Of a DNA stretch of 45,081 nucleotides, positions 35,234-43,308 are shown one piece after another; position 1 is the stretch's first letter, and each line of letters opens with the position of its first letter. Origin of the DNA: Rubripirellula sp. (GTDB lineage Bacteria > Planctomycetota > Planctomycetia > Pirellulales > Pirellulaceae); the NCBI GenBank assembly GCA_012270065.1, contig JAAXJB010000010.1, positions 37,775-82,855 on the forward strand, in the 5' to 3' direction. The translations under genes and the position numbers were made by a program. The notes beneath the pieces are model-generated. The model saw only the letters and a program-made list of their open reading frames with translations. It was not told the origin of the DNA and did no database searches.

Positions 35234-35787
35234 TCCCTCGTCCCCACTTCTCCACAACGTTTCATACGCTGATTCTGCAAAAGTGTGCGCAGAAAAAAGA
35301 AAAGATTGTCAACTCTCAGGTTCTCTCCTGACTTCGAATATCGGCATCTGGCTACCGCGCTGAACTGCAAGCCTTGGTGTGCATCTTGAAAGGTTGGATC
35401 GCCACCACCGCTGCCTGCGGTTCGAGCAACTTCAACTTCGTTTTCCTTGTACCCAGAATCCTAACATTTACGAATTGATAGCGTGACAGCATTTAACCAA
35501 TTCGCTCCATTTCTTTGCTCATTCGTTTCCACATTTTTGCCTTCAAGGACGACAACGCGGCGTTCCGAAATAAGCTTGGCAAAAGAGACAAAACAGGCAA
35601 CTTTGCATTGTGCCTACTACTCATGGAATGAAACTCCCCTACCCAGACCAAGTTCCTCATAAATCACCCCAAAAACGGAATGACGAGCCTGAGTGCCTGT
35701 CAGCTCAAAAACTTGACGTGGCCGAATACTGGAGTGTTGGAAGGCAGGGTCCACAGGAACGGTGGAAAACTCCGAAGGGGAAAACAG

Positions 35788-35985
35788 ATGAGTGAGAAAC
35801 CTGACTCAATTGACGTTCACTATGAGCGGATTTCTATCCAATCCGGTTGGACGGAAGATGAGCGAGAAACGAGACGGCTTCGGGCAGATGACAAGCAGTG
35901 GCAACTTCGGCAACTGCTGTTCTACTCGGCTCTTTCCTCGCAGACCCTCGCGCAACTGGATCGAAACACTTTGCAGCTCGCCTGA
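35788..35985 (+). CDS. Candidate small charged protein
   Basis: A 65-residue frame starting at ATG 35788 with AGGGG about 6-8 nt upstream, a good ribosome binding site. The first 40 residues are highly charged and look protein-like (SIQSGWTEDERETRRLRADD), followed by a hydrophobic stretch (LRQLLFYSALSSQTLAQL). No family is recognised. Short charged proteins with an IQ-W-x-x-x-E-R pattern do occur in planctomycetes, but this is only an impression. Confidence 0.35.
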   Translation: MSEKPDSIDVHYERISIQSGWTEDERETRRLRADDKQWQLRQLLFYSALSSQTLAQLDRNTLQLA

Positions 35986-36013
35986 GCGTTTCATAAGCGT
36001 ACAACCCTCCGAG

Positions 36014-36041
36014 CCTGCGACACTTCGCCTGCGACACTTCG
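36014..36041. repeat. Exact 14-bp duplication in intergenic DNA
   Basis: cctgcgacacttcg at 36014-36027 and again at 36028-36041. Confidence 0.85.
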
Positions 36042-36224
36042 CTTATCCGGTGGTGAGGGGGCAATTCGCACCTCCTGCCACGCAGAGGATGTGCCTGATG
36101 TCTCGGGCACCTTGATTTGCCATTCTCATCAGTGTGAGCCGCGTTCCGAGTCCGCCATTGGGAAGGACAAGTAGGGGGTGTACTTCGCAGATTTGGGCAA
36201 ATTTCTCGTTCCCACCCAGGCCTC

Positions 36225-36392
36225 TCAGCGATCATTCAGGTGACTGTCTGCCTTCGATTTTCGGCTCCTGCACTTGTGCGAGCAATATTTAACCTCGTCC
36301 CAGCACCGTTTCCATTTTCGTCGCCAGTTGAACGGACGCCCACAAGCTTGGCAGTTCTTGGTCAAAGCCTTGTTGGTTGATTTTTTGCTCAC
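36225..36392 (-). CDS. DUF2256 family small zinc-finger-like protein
   Basis: A 55-residue protein. The motif CGRPFNWRRKWKRCWDEVKYC (split here as CGRPFNWRRKWKRC and WDEVKYCSHKC) is diagnostic for DUF2256: C14-x2-C17, then C37-x3-C41, with the WDEVKYC core. I chose GTG at 36392 because the product then begins (M)SKKSTNKALTKNC, as in the family; the open frame extends to an ATG at 36452 but its extra residues are not family-like. These tiny proteins probably bind zinc; their role is unknown. No upstream ribosome binding site is strong. Confidence 0.85.
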   Translation of the reverse strand: MSKKSTNKALTKNCQACGRPFNWRRKWKRCWDEVKYCSHKCRSRKSKADSHLNDR

Positions 36393-36496
36393 AGATCCGA
36401 ACCCAGGCAACAACAGCCCGACAGAGGGGGTCTTTGTTTCACCGACAGGCAACAGTTTCAGGACACCATCACCACAAAATCATTGTTACCAGCCAA

Positions 36497-36518
36497 GCCC
36501 CTGGGGTGCCCCTGGGGT
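36497..36518. repeat. Exact 11-bp duplication
   Basis: gcccctggggt at 36497-36507 and 36508-36518. Each copy is itself partly self-complementary (cccc/gggg). Confidence 0.8.
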
Positions 36519-36645
36519 GCTCAGATGGTTTGCAGCCCTCAAGCGTGGTTGCAATTCTGGCGTTTGAGGCCCAATTAAGTGAAGATCAGACCGTTTGATG
36601 GGGATTTGCGGGTTTAAATCAACGCATGCACATTTTGCGGCGACC

Positions 36646-36677
36646 TTGCCAGTTGCAGACATTGCGGAGACTGGCAA
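36646..36677. promoter_or_regulatory. 8-bp inverted repeat upstream of the Cys-rich gene
   Basis: ttgccagt at 36646-36653 and its exact complement actggcaa at 36670-36677, separated by 16 bp, ending 48 bp before the ATG at 36726. The spacing suits a dimeric regulator or a hairpin in the leader. No matching known operator is recognised, and one such pair could arise by chance. Confidence 0.35.
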
Positions 36678-36725
36678 AGATAGGGTGGATTGATGAATTT
36701 CCACCTTCAAACATGAGAGATACAG

Positions 36726-37091
36726 ATGAACACTTTGCGTGGTTTGTTCGCCGGGTGCATGGTTGCGACCATGCTTTCATTCGCCGCTCCTTCAACTGCT
36801 GAAGCTGGTTGCTTTGGTTTGCTGGGCCGTTGCTGCCCACCAGTTGACTGCTGCGAGCCTTGCGAGCCTCCCCCGGTCGCCGTGACCTGGTGCGTCAAAG
36901 ACCCATGCACCTGCTGCACCTATGAAGTCACTGCATGCGTTCCTGCTTGCTGTGGCGACGCTGCCCCCACTCTGGTCTGCTGCCGGTCCGGTCTGTTTGG
37001 TCGTAAGGTACTGACATATGCCTTCGCCGATTGCGACCACACGGTTGACGTTGTGATCACCGCTCACGGACGCACCATCGTTCGAGACTGA
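36726..37091 (+). CDS. Small exported cysteine-rich protein, unknown function
   Basis: A 121-residue protein with a clear signal peptide (LFAGCMVATMLSFAAPSTAEA, cleavage after AEA near residue 27). The mature part starts GCFGLLGRCCPPVDCC and has about 16 cysteines in under 100 residues, several as CC or CxxC pairs (CCEPCEPP, DPCTCCTYEV, VPACCGD, LVCCRSGLFGRK). It ends in a non-Cys strand pair (VLTYAFADCDHTVDVVIT). Either disulfide cross-linking of an envelope structure or metal binding is possible. I recognise no named family, though small Cys-rich exported proteins are typical of planctomycetes. It is flanked upstream by an inverted repeat and downstream by its own terminator, so it is a single-gene transcript. 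Confidence 0.78.
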   Translation: MNTLRGLFAGCMVATMLSFAAPSTAEAGCFGLLGRCCPPVDCCEPCEPPPVAVTWCVKDPCTCCTYEVTACVPACCGDAAPTLVCCRSGLFGRKVLTYAFADCDHTVDVVITAHGRTIVRD

Positions 37092-37145
37092 GCCGATTCA
37101 ATTGTTGGGGTTCCGAAAAACTCGACACCCCTGAATTTACGAAAG

Positions 37146-37180
37146 CCTGTTCTTCCTGGTCTGGAAGGACAGGTTTTTTT
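37146..37180 (+). terminator. Rho-independent terminator after the Cys-rich gene
   Basis: Stem cctgttcttcc / ggaaggacagg (11 bp with one G-T pair), 6-nt loop, followed by seven T residues. It begins 55 bp after the stop codon at 37091. Confidence 0.88.
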
Positions 37181-37315
37181 GTGTTTACCGAGCAGTTACC
37201 GGGATGTTTGATCGTTTTTTCCGAGCAGAATCCACCGAGCGAAACCGAGCGGAGCACAAGACCATTAGATTCCGTTGACCAAACTTCACCAAAACAGATA
37301 CGATCCCTGTATCGC

Positions 37316-37347
37316 GAGCTTTTCCGCTGATGAGTTTTTCCGCTGAG
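37316..37347. repeat. 16-bp near-identical duplication upstream of the unknown membrane protein gene
   Basis: gagcttttccgctgat (37316-37331) and gagtttttccgctgag (37332-37347), 14 of 16 bases identical, 64 bp before the chosen start codon. Confidence 0.75.
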
Positions 37348-37411
37348 AGGACTGCCGCTCATGCGTGCAGGGAGAAAAGTCGCTCGACATGGCTTTCAAG
37401 GAAGAAACCAG

Positions 37412-38458
37412 ATGCCAGTGATCGATTCCAATTTGATGATTAACCGCAGGGTCCCGTTTTCGAAAAGACCGGCTGACGATAACCCGGCACGCGTCCTGTT
37501 TGGCCCAGACAGAATCTATTTGTTCATCCGATCTGTGGGGCTCATGATTTTCTTGTTCAGTCTTCAGGGCGGAAGTCTGATATCCGCCCCTCCGGATGCA
37601 CTCGGATCACCCACACCACCCGCGATCGATTTGACAGGCAAACCCGTGCCTCATTTGGCCCCGGGTACTTTGGCGAGTCACCCACAAAGATCCGGATATT
37701 CGCATCTGGTCACTCTGGCCATGCCCCGATTGGCCTCAGGTTCATTAGACAGCCTGCCTGAATATGCCAAGCAGTACGCCAGCATGTTTCACTTCACAGC
37801 ACTTGCAAACGTCAAGGCAGTCACCACCGGGAATCGGACGGATTATCTGCTCGATCGCTTCGGTGTCGGCACTTCCATGAAAATCAATGGGCAAATCGTG
37901 GTAGTCACGCCTCAAACGGCAAGTGGTCTTGGACTCAATCTGCGAATGGTTGAACGTGGAATACTGAAGGCCAATGAAAAAGACCTGTCTCAGATAAAGC
38001 AGATCGCACGCACCAGCCGTATGATCATTTTCGATGTTCCAACGAATATGCTTGTTGGTGAGAAGCACCAACAACAACTGTTGCGTTATTTCGTATGGGC
38101 ATCGCCTGCCACGGGAAAAATCGGGACGCTCGTCTGGAGGCTCAAAGACACCAGAAGCGGTGACTATGCGATCTCATCAAACGACATGCAGTTGTTGCCA
38201 CCAAATTACACGGAAGATCGTGCAATCCATGTTTCCAAGGGTCCGCTTCTGTCAAAAATCCCCTCTGCCAGTCGTTTCGCTCTCGTCACGATTCCCCAAG
38301 GAACGTCCGTGCCCTTTTCACCACGAATGCGAAGCGTCGCAGCATTGAAAAAGATCGGCCTGCAGGATTTGCGCACCATGATGTCGGGCGTCAGCGAGTC
38401 GTTGACAATGGTGCCTCCAGTCGAGCAGGCAAACAACAGACCAGCACAATTCAGATAG
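37412..38458 (+). CDS. Exported or membrane-anchored protein of unknown function
   Basis: A 348-residue protein. ATG at 37412 is chosen because AAGGAAG lies 8 nt upstream; an in-frame ATG at 37361 has none. A hydrophobic segment at about residues 35-55 (RIYLFIRSVGLMIFLFSLQG) is either an uncleaved anchor or a late signal peptide. Then comes a Pro-rich stretch (DALGSPTPPAIDLTGKPVP) and a globular part with strands such as HFTALANVKAVTT, GQIVVVTPQTASGLGL, RMIIFDVPTNMLVGE and IGTLVWRLKDTRSGDYAI, ending in helices. I do not recognise a family. The phosphatase gene follows 173 bp on. It was kept because it is long and has a good ribosome binding site and normal codon-like composition. Confidence 0.7.
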   Translation: MPVIDSNLMINRRVPFSKRPADDNPARVLFGPDRIYLFIRSVGLMIFLFSLQGGSLISAPPDALGSPTPPAIDLTGKPVPHLAPGTLASHPQRSGYSHLVTLAMPRLASGSLDSLPEYAKQYASMFHFTALANVKAVTTGNRTDYLLDRFGVGTSMKINGQIVVVTPQTASGLGLNLRMVERGILKANEKDLSQIKQIARTSRMIIFDVPTNMLVGEKHQQQLLRYFVWASPATGKIGTLVWRLKDTRSGDYAISSNDMQLLPPNYTEDRAIHVSKGPLLSKIPSASRFALVTIPQGTSVPFSPRMRSVAALKKIGLQDLRTMMSGVSESLTMVPPVEQANNRPAQFR

Positions 38459-38631
38459 CATCCCCTTGAAGGCAAGTGCCTCGCCCATCGTGTTGTGCAG
38501 TAACATTACACTGGACGGAACGAGCTGATGGTCAAAGTGCAAACTGCAGCCCAAACGGACTTCTTCATTCCAATGCACGGATGTTTGCTGGCCAGCCAGC
38601 TGTTTCAGTACAAGGATAGCAGGATTGAACA

Positions 38632-39315
38632 ATGCGAACGCTCGCGATTGGAGACATCCACGGTTGCTACCATGCTCTCAAAACACTCGAGTCGTTTGCC
38701 GGCATTCGGCCTGAAGATCATGTGATCACTTTAGGTGATCACATTCATCGTGGCCCGGATACCCGTTCCGTGGTTCAATGGTTAATTGACCGTCGCACCA
38801 GTGGTGGACGCTTGACTGCACTGAAAGGCAACCACGAATGCGTGTTCCAGGCAGCCGTCCATTCTGAAGTTGATCGTGAGACATGGCTGAGCCTTGGCGG
38901 CAAGCAAATGCTGACATCGTATGAAGTCACGAGCATCAAACTGATTCCGGAAGAGCATCGTGTCTTTTTGCACACAGGTCTGGACGATTATTACGAGAAT
39001 GAGACCCATTTTTTCGTTCACGCCAATGCCTGTGAGGACTTGAGTCTCAAGTCTCAACCGGATCAGTACTTGTTCTGGAAGAAATTCACTGAACCGAGGC
39101 CCCATCACTCTGGAAAGGTCATGATATGTGGCCATACGCCCCAACGAAGGGGCTACCCAAGGGATCTCGGTCATGCCATCTGCATCGATACGTCAGCGGC
39201 ACGTAAAGGCTGGTTGACGTGTCTTGAACCGGACAAGCGGTATGTATGGCAAGCCAACGAAGCTGGTGAAACCCGCAGTTTTTCACTGGATGCCACGGAT
39301 CGGATCGCAAGCTGA
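38632..39315 (+). CDS. PPP-family metallophosphatase with an altered GDxxDRG motif
   Basis: A 227-residue cytoplasmic phosphatase of the serine/threonine phosphatase (PP1/ApaH-like) fold. Motif 1: G7-D8-I-H10-G11. Motif 2: G35-D36-H37-I38-H39-R40-G41-P42-D43. Motif 3: G66-N67-H68-E69. Later ICGHTPQRR and CIDTSA complete the metal site. The canonical second motif is GDxxDRG; here the second Asp is His39 (codon CAT in place of GAT, one base). In PP1 that Asp pairs with the catalytic His of GNHE. The metal ligands remain. AGGA is 8 nt before the ATG. It may dephosphorylate proteins or nucleotides, with changed rate or pH dependence, or the difference may be tolerated. Confidence 0.87.
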   Translation: MRTLAIGDIHGCYHALKTLESFAGIRPEDHVITLGDHIHRGPDTRSVVQWLIDRRTSGGRLTALKGNHECVFQAAVHSEVDRETWLSLGGKQMLTSYEVTSIKLIPEEHRVFLHTGLDDYYENETHFFVHANACEDLSLKSQPDQYLFWKKFTEPRPHHSGKVMICGHTPQRRGYPRDLGHAICIDTSAARKGWLTCLEPDKRYVWQANEAGETRSFSLDATDRIAS

Positions 39316-39685
39316 CCATATTCCGGGATTCATGACCGACGTGATCAATGCATGTTCAAACCGGATCACCCTCCCGTTCATCGCAGGAGCTTCACAACGG
39401 GATTTTTGATTCGCCTTTGAGCGAAGTGTTCACTTGCGAATCGGACATCTGATAACACCGGGACAAAGTGGCTATATTGCATGGCCAAGGTTTCACAACG
39501 GTTTGCCATCATGCGCATGGGTACAGGATCCGCAAAATGTGCACGCCCGGGCAATCGGGTCTTGGAGCCTGATGCAAAGGCAATTCCCAACCGGGATCTT
39601 TGTGTGTTAATCGAAGTCACCCAAAAAAACAAAACCCTCCTTTGATGCCAACTTGGCATCACCGCTCCACTCCGGAATACCTGCC
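39316..39685. other. Intergenic region before the symporter gene
   Basis: About 370 bp, both neighbours on the plus strand. No gene, repeat or terminator stands out; a poly-A-rich stretch (acccaaaaaaacaaaaccc) lies near 39625. Confidence 0.45.
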
Positions 39686-41353
39686 ATGCTATCCGTGACA
39701 TTGCTCTCGTTCATTTTCTTCACCGGGTTGGTGATTGCTCTGACATGGTGGTTCACGCGAGGATCGGATTTGAACACCGACGAGGGCTACTTTCTTGCTG
39801 GTCGAAGCCTGACCGGCATTTTCATAGCGGGCTCACTCCTGCTGACGAACCTGTCAACGGAGCAGCTGATTGGCTTGAATGCCGGTTCTTTCAGCGAGGG
39901 ACTGTCTGTCATGTGCTGGGAAGTGATTGCCGGAATGTCATTGGTGATTCTGGCCCTGGTTTTCCTGCCACGTTATTTGAAGTCGGGGATCGCCACGATT
40001 CCGCAGTTCCTCGAAGAACGTTATGGACCTGCGGTCCGTGCCTTGACCGCAGGGATCTTCATCGTTGCCTACATGCTGATTCTGCTTCCGTTTGTATTGT
40101 TTCTCGGTGCCCGCGGTCTCAATGGAATGCTCAATCTGCAGGAACTGGTCGGTTTCAAGGATGAGCTCGCTGCAATCTGGGGCATTATCATCTTCATTGC
40201 CGTTCTTGGTGGTGGATATGCCATCTGGGGAGGGATGCGTGCGATTGCAGTCTCCGACACTTTCAATGGTGCGGGACTGCTGATCGGCGGACTCATGGTT
40301 ACTTTCTTTTCACTGCAGTTTGTCGCCGGCGAGGAAGGTGGAATTGTGGGAGCATTCGAAAAAATCCAGGCAGCCGATGAAGACGCTTTCAAATCCCTTG
40401 GCAAAGAGGGTGAAGACGCGCACTGGCCAACACTATTCACTGGTGTACTGCTGTTGAACTTCTTTTACTGGTGCACGAACCAGCAGATCATCCAGCGAAC
40501 GTTCGGCGCAAAGAATCTTGCGGAAGGTCAAAAAGGAGTTTTGCTGGCAGCATTCTTCAAGATTCTCGCTCCTCTGATCCTTGTCTTGCCGGGGATTGTT
40601 GCCGCCTACCTTGTGATTGGCATCGGAGACCCGGAGATGATTCAGGCAGTCGGTAAAGAAGATGGTGAGTGGATCGCCGACCGATCCTATGGTGCTTTGG
40701 TCAGCAAGGTTCTGCCAAATTGGTTGCTCGGCTTCTTTGCCGCAGTGGTCGTCGGTTCAATCCTGTCAACATTCAACTCAGTGCTTAACTCCGCAGCGAC
40801 CCTGTTTTCACTCGATGTTTACAAAAAGTACCTGAATCCGGGAGCAACAACCAAGTCCGTGGTGCGTTCCGGTCAGATATGCAGCTTTGTGGTTGCGGTG
40901 TTCGCTGTGATTGCAGCTCCACAATTCCTTGGGCAAGATGGAATTTTCGGCTTCTTCCAGAAACTGAATGCCGTTTACTTCATTCCACTGCTCGCCATTA
41001 TTCTGGTCGGCATGTTTCACTCTCGCGCTGACGGCAAATCGGCGCTCATCACGTTGCTGGTTGGACTTGGCTTGATGGTCATTGGCACGTTCTTCACCGG
41101 TGAAAACGAGGAGGCCGGAACAACTGGATGGCTGAAGTCCTTGTTCGTCAGCCCATACCACTACATGGGGTTCGTTTTCCTTGTTCTGGTTGTTTTGCAG
41201 CTAGCGCTGAGTCAGAGTGGAATGAAGAGAGCATCGCCGTACATACAGGAAGACAAGGGTTTGGTCGACCTCACGCCATGGAAGCCCGCGCCCTATGTGG
41301 GAGGTGCTTTGATCCTGTTGGTGTTGACCATTTATACCGTGTTCGCGGTCTAA
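39686..41353 (+). CDS. SSS-family sodium/solute symporter (SglT-like)
   Basis: A 555-residue inner-membrane protein with about 13-14 hydrophobic segments. ATG at 39686 is chosen over a TTG at 39653 because the first membrane segment (VTLLSFIFFTGLVIALTWW) then follows directly. Family landmarks: EGYFLAGRSLTG, TNLSTEQLIGLNAGSF, GIATIPQFLEERYGP, GGGYAIWGGMRAIAVSDT, CTNQQIIQRTFGAKN and a late QLALSQSG. This matches the solute:sodium symporter family (SLC5-type, sugar-transporting subgroup). It brings in a sugar or related solute with Na+. The exported GH43-type gene starts 41 bp after its stop, which suggests one operon in which a glycan is cut outside and its product imported. Confidence 0.93.
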   Translation: MLSVTLLSFIFFTGLVIALTWWFTRGSDLNTDEGYFLAGRSLTGIFIAGSLLLTNLSTEQLIGLNAGSFSEGLSVMCWEVIAGMSLVILALVFLPRYLKSGIATIPQFLEERYGPAVRALTAGIFIVAYMLILLPFVLFLGARGLNGMLNLQELVGFKDELAAIWGIIIFIAVLGGGYAIWGGMRAIAVSDTFNGAGLLIGGLMVTFFSLQFVAGEEGGIVGAFEKIQAADEDAFKSLGKEGEDAHWPTLFTGVLLLNFFYWCTNQQIIQRTFGAKNLAEGQKGVLLAAFFKILAPLILVLPGIVAAYLVIGIGDPEMIQAVGKEDGEWIADRSYGALVSKVLPNWLLGFFAAVVVGSILSTFNSVLNSAATLFSLDVYKKYLNPGATTKSVVRSGQICSFVVAVFAVIAAPQFLGQDGIFGFFQKLNAVYFIPLLAIILVGMFHSRADGKSALITLLVGLGLMVIGTFFTGENEEAGTTGWLKSLFVSPYHYMGFVFLVLVVLQLALSQSGMKRASPYIQEDKGLVDLTPWKPAPYVGGALILLVLTIYTVFAV

Positions 41354-41394
41354 CCCGGCGTTACGAACTGCTTCATCCGCGATCGAGACAAAAG

Positions 41395-43188
41395 ATGAAA
41401 ATCGAAAATGCTCAGCCGAAGCTTGTCTGGTACCACTTTGCTTGCCTGACTTTCATCGTTGTGGCGTGTTTATCTCGTGCCGTGTCTGCAGAACAGCATC
41501 CAGCGATCATCAACTCACTTCCTGCCACGGTGTTTCAAGGGAATCAGCGGTACTTGTCCGACAAGGTGGTTCCGACCCGTCGACAGGTGGAGAAAAAAGA
41601 CAGCCCGCTCGCAGACAACCTGTTCGTCAACCCGATTGGAGAAGGTGCTGATCCATGGGTCACACTTGATCCGACACAACCAAGGTATTTGTGGTGCCTT
41701 TCAGAGGGCAATCGTGGCATTTCAATTTACACATCGACCCGTTTGGAATCGCTGGGACAAAAACACATTGTCTGGAAAGCGCCCTCGCACGGCCCATACT
41801 CGAAACAGGTCTGGGCGCCCGAACTGCACTTCATCAATGACCACTGGTACATCTATTTTGCTGCCTCCGACGGCGACAACGCTAACCACCTGTCGTATGT
41901 GCTCAAGAGTGAAGGCAATGACCCTCTCGGCCAATACACGCTACACGGTCCGCTGGCGACTGGCGAAGGCGAAGATAGTCGCAGCCCGAACCTCTGGGCG
42001 ATTGATGTCACCGTGATGCAACATGCTGGAAAACTCTTTGCCATCTGGTCTGGCTGGGACACAGCAGACAGTGATCGCCAATACCTGTATATCGCCCCAA
42101 TGAAATCCCCAACCGAACTGGGTGGTCGCCGTGTCCGTCTGTGCCGGAACGACAACCATCCGTGGGAATTCACTCGATACGAGAAAGAAGTAAATACAGA
42201 TGATAAGGGTAGAGGCCTGAACGAAGCTCCTCAGGTTTTCACATCACAGGGACGTACCTTCGTCACCTATTCTTGTGGAGCCTCATGGCTACCTACCTAC
42301 AAGTTGGGCATTCTCGAATTTACTGGTAAAAACCCTTTGAACCCAAAAGACTGGGTCAAGCAGGCGACACCAGTTTTCACCGGAACCGACAGTACGTATG
42401 GGGTCGGTCATTCCTGCTTTGTGCATTCACTGGATCGCAAGACACAATGGCACATCTACCATGCGAAGCGGGATCGGGAACCCGGCTGGCGACGAACGAT
42501 TTTCATTCAACCGTTGCAAACCGACAGAGACGGTTTTCCATTACTCGGACAGGCCCTGAAAACCGGCTCTGCAACATTGCGTCCGGGGGGTCAACATAAC
42601 CTTACGACAATCAAGACATTGTCTGAGTCACTGCGAGAAGAAGTTACTCCCCGTAACTTCAGCTATTTCGGCCATCACCAATACGCCAAAGCGACTGCCA
42701 GCGGATTCGAACTTGGCAAAATACCGGATCACCCTGTGAATGAATTCCGCTGTGGCGAAAAACTGGTCCACGATGGTCAATTCCCAGCCGACATCACAAT
42801 TGCAGTGACGATTGACTTCCTCGGCCAGAAAAACGCCAGAGACGCTGGGCTACTATTTCGCACAACAGGCGTTTCGGTCGGGTATGACGCACAAAGAGGC
42901 TACTTTGCCGGCCTGATTCCCCGCACGAACTTGATCATCTTTGGAAAGATGGATGGTGAAACATGGACTGAACTGGCTCGCCAAAAACATGAGTTCGATC
43001 CGAAGAAAAAGCAACACCTTGCTGTCACATGCAAAGGGGATCTTTTCACCGTGAGCATCAACGGCAGGAAAATGATGTCCGTCCGGGACAGCATGTACCA
43101 TCGCGGAACGATCGGTTTACGCGTCGTCAACACTCACGCAACATTCACTGACTTGACGTGTTCGCCATTGGGTGATGCTGACCAGTAA
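41395..43188 (+). CDS. Exported GH43-type glycoside hydrolase with a C-terminal lectin-like domain
   Basis: A 597-residue protein. ATG at 41395 is chosen because a signal peptide follows (LVWYHFACLTFIVVACLSRAV, cleavage near SAEQ); the frame stays open further upstream through the symporter gene. Residues about 75-400 form a five-bladed propeller of the GH43 kind with the expected acids: Asp86 in GADPW (base), Asp194 in WAIDVT, and Glu247 in LNEAPQ (acid). WAPELHF and GIGHS-like VGHSCF segments agree. Residues about 430-597 form a beta-rich concanavalin-like domain (ITIAVTIDFLGQKNARDAGLLFR, GLRVVNTHATFTDL) probably for carbohydrate binding. It may release arabinose, xylose or galactose residues. 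It follows the symporter gene by 41 bp. Confidence 0.85.
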   Translation: MKIENAQPKLVWYHFACLTFIVVACLSRAVSAEQHPAIINSLPATVFQGNQRYLSDKVVPTRRQVEKKDSPLADNLFVNPIGEGADPWVTLDPTQPRYLWCLSEGNRGISIYTSTRLESLGQKHIVWKAPSHGPYSKQVWAPELHFINDHWYIYFAASDGDNANHLSYVLKSEGNDPLGQYTLHGPLATGEGEDSRSPNLWAIDVTVMQHAGKLFAIWSGWDTADSDRQYLYIAPMKSPTELGGRRVRLCRNDNHPWEFTRYEKEVNTDDKGRGLNEAPQVFTSQGRTFVTYSCGASWLPTYKLGILEFTGKNPLNPKDWVKQATPVFTGTDSTYGVGHSCFVHSLDRKTQWHIYHAKRDREPGWRRTIFIQPLQTDRDGFPLLGQALKTGSATLRPGGQHNLTTIKTLSESLREEVTPRNFSYFGHHQYAKATASGFELGKIPDHPVNEFRCGEKLVHDGQFPADITIAVTIDFLGQKNARDAGLLFRTTGVSVGYDAQRGYFAGLIPRTNLIIFGKMDGETWTELARQKHEFDPKKKQHLAVTCKGDLFTVSINGRKMMSVRDSMYHRGTIGLRVVNTHATFTDLTCSPLGDADQ

Positions 43189-43308
43189 ACTTGCCACCGT
43201 GCTGCCAGGTTTGCCAGAGTGGCGTTGCATGCATCACCGAGTAACATTCGGCATCAGTCAGCGGAACCGTTCAGGGAAACAGATCAGCGGGATGTGATCG
43301 CAGGTGGG

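Larger units (their letters stand above)
35234..36224. other. Intergenic region, nearly 1 kb, with one candidate small gene
   Basis: Between two small minus-strand genes. Contents: the candidate small gene at 35788-35985 and the 14-bp duplication at 36014-36041. The rest gives no recognisable protein, RNA or terminator. The mixture of short frames could be the debris of a decayed gene. Confidence 0.45.
36393..36725. other. Divergent intergenic region before the Cys-rich gene
   Basis: About 330 bp between the DUF2256 gene (reading left) and the Cys-rich exported protein gene (reading right). It holds an 11-bp duplication at 36497-36518 and an inverted repeat at 36646-36677, listed separately. 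No other gene is seen. Confidence 0.5.

Noticed and set aside
35834-36235. 133-codon minus-strand frame
   Set aside because: It has no family resemblance and spans the 14-bp duplication and the candidate small gene without a ribosome binding site.
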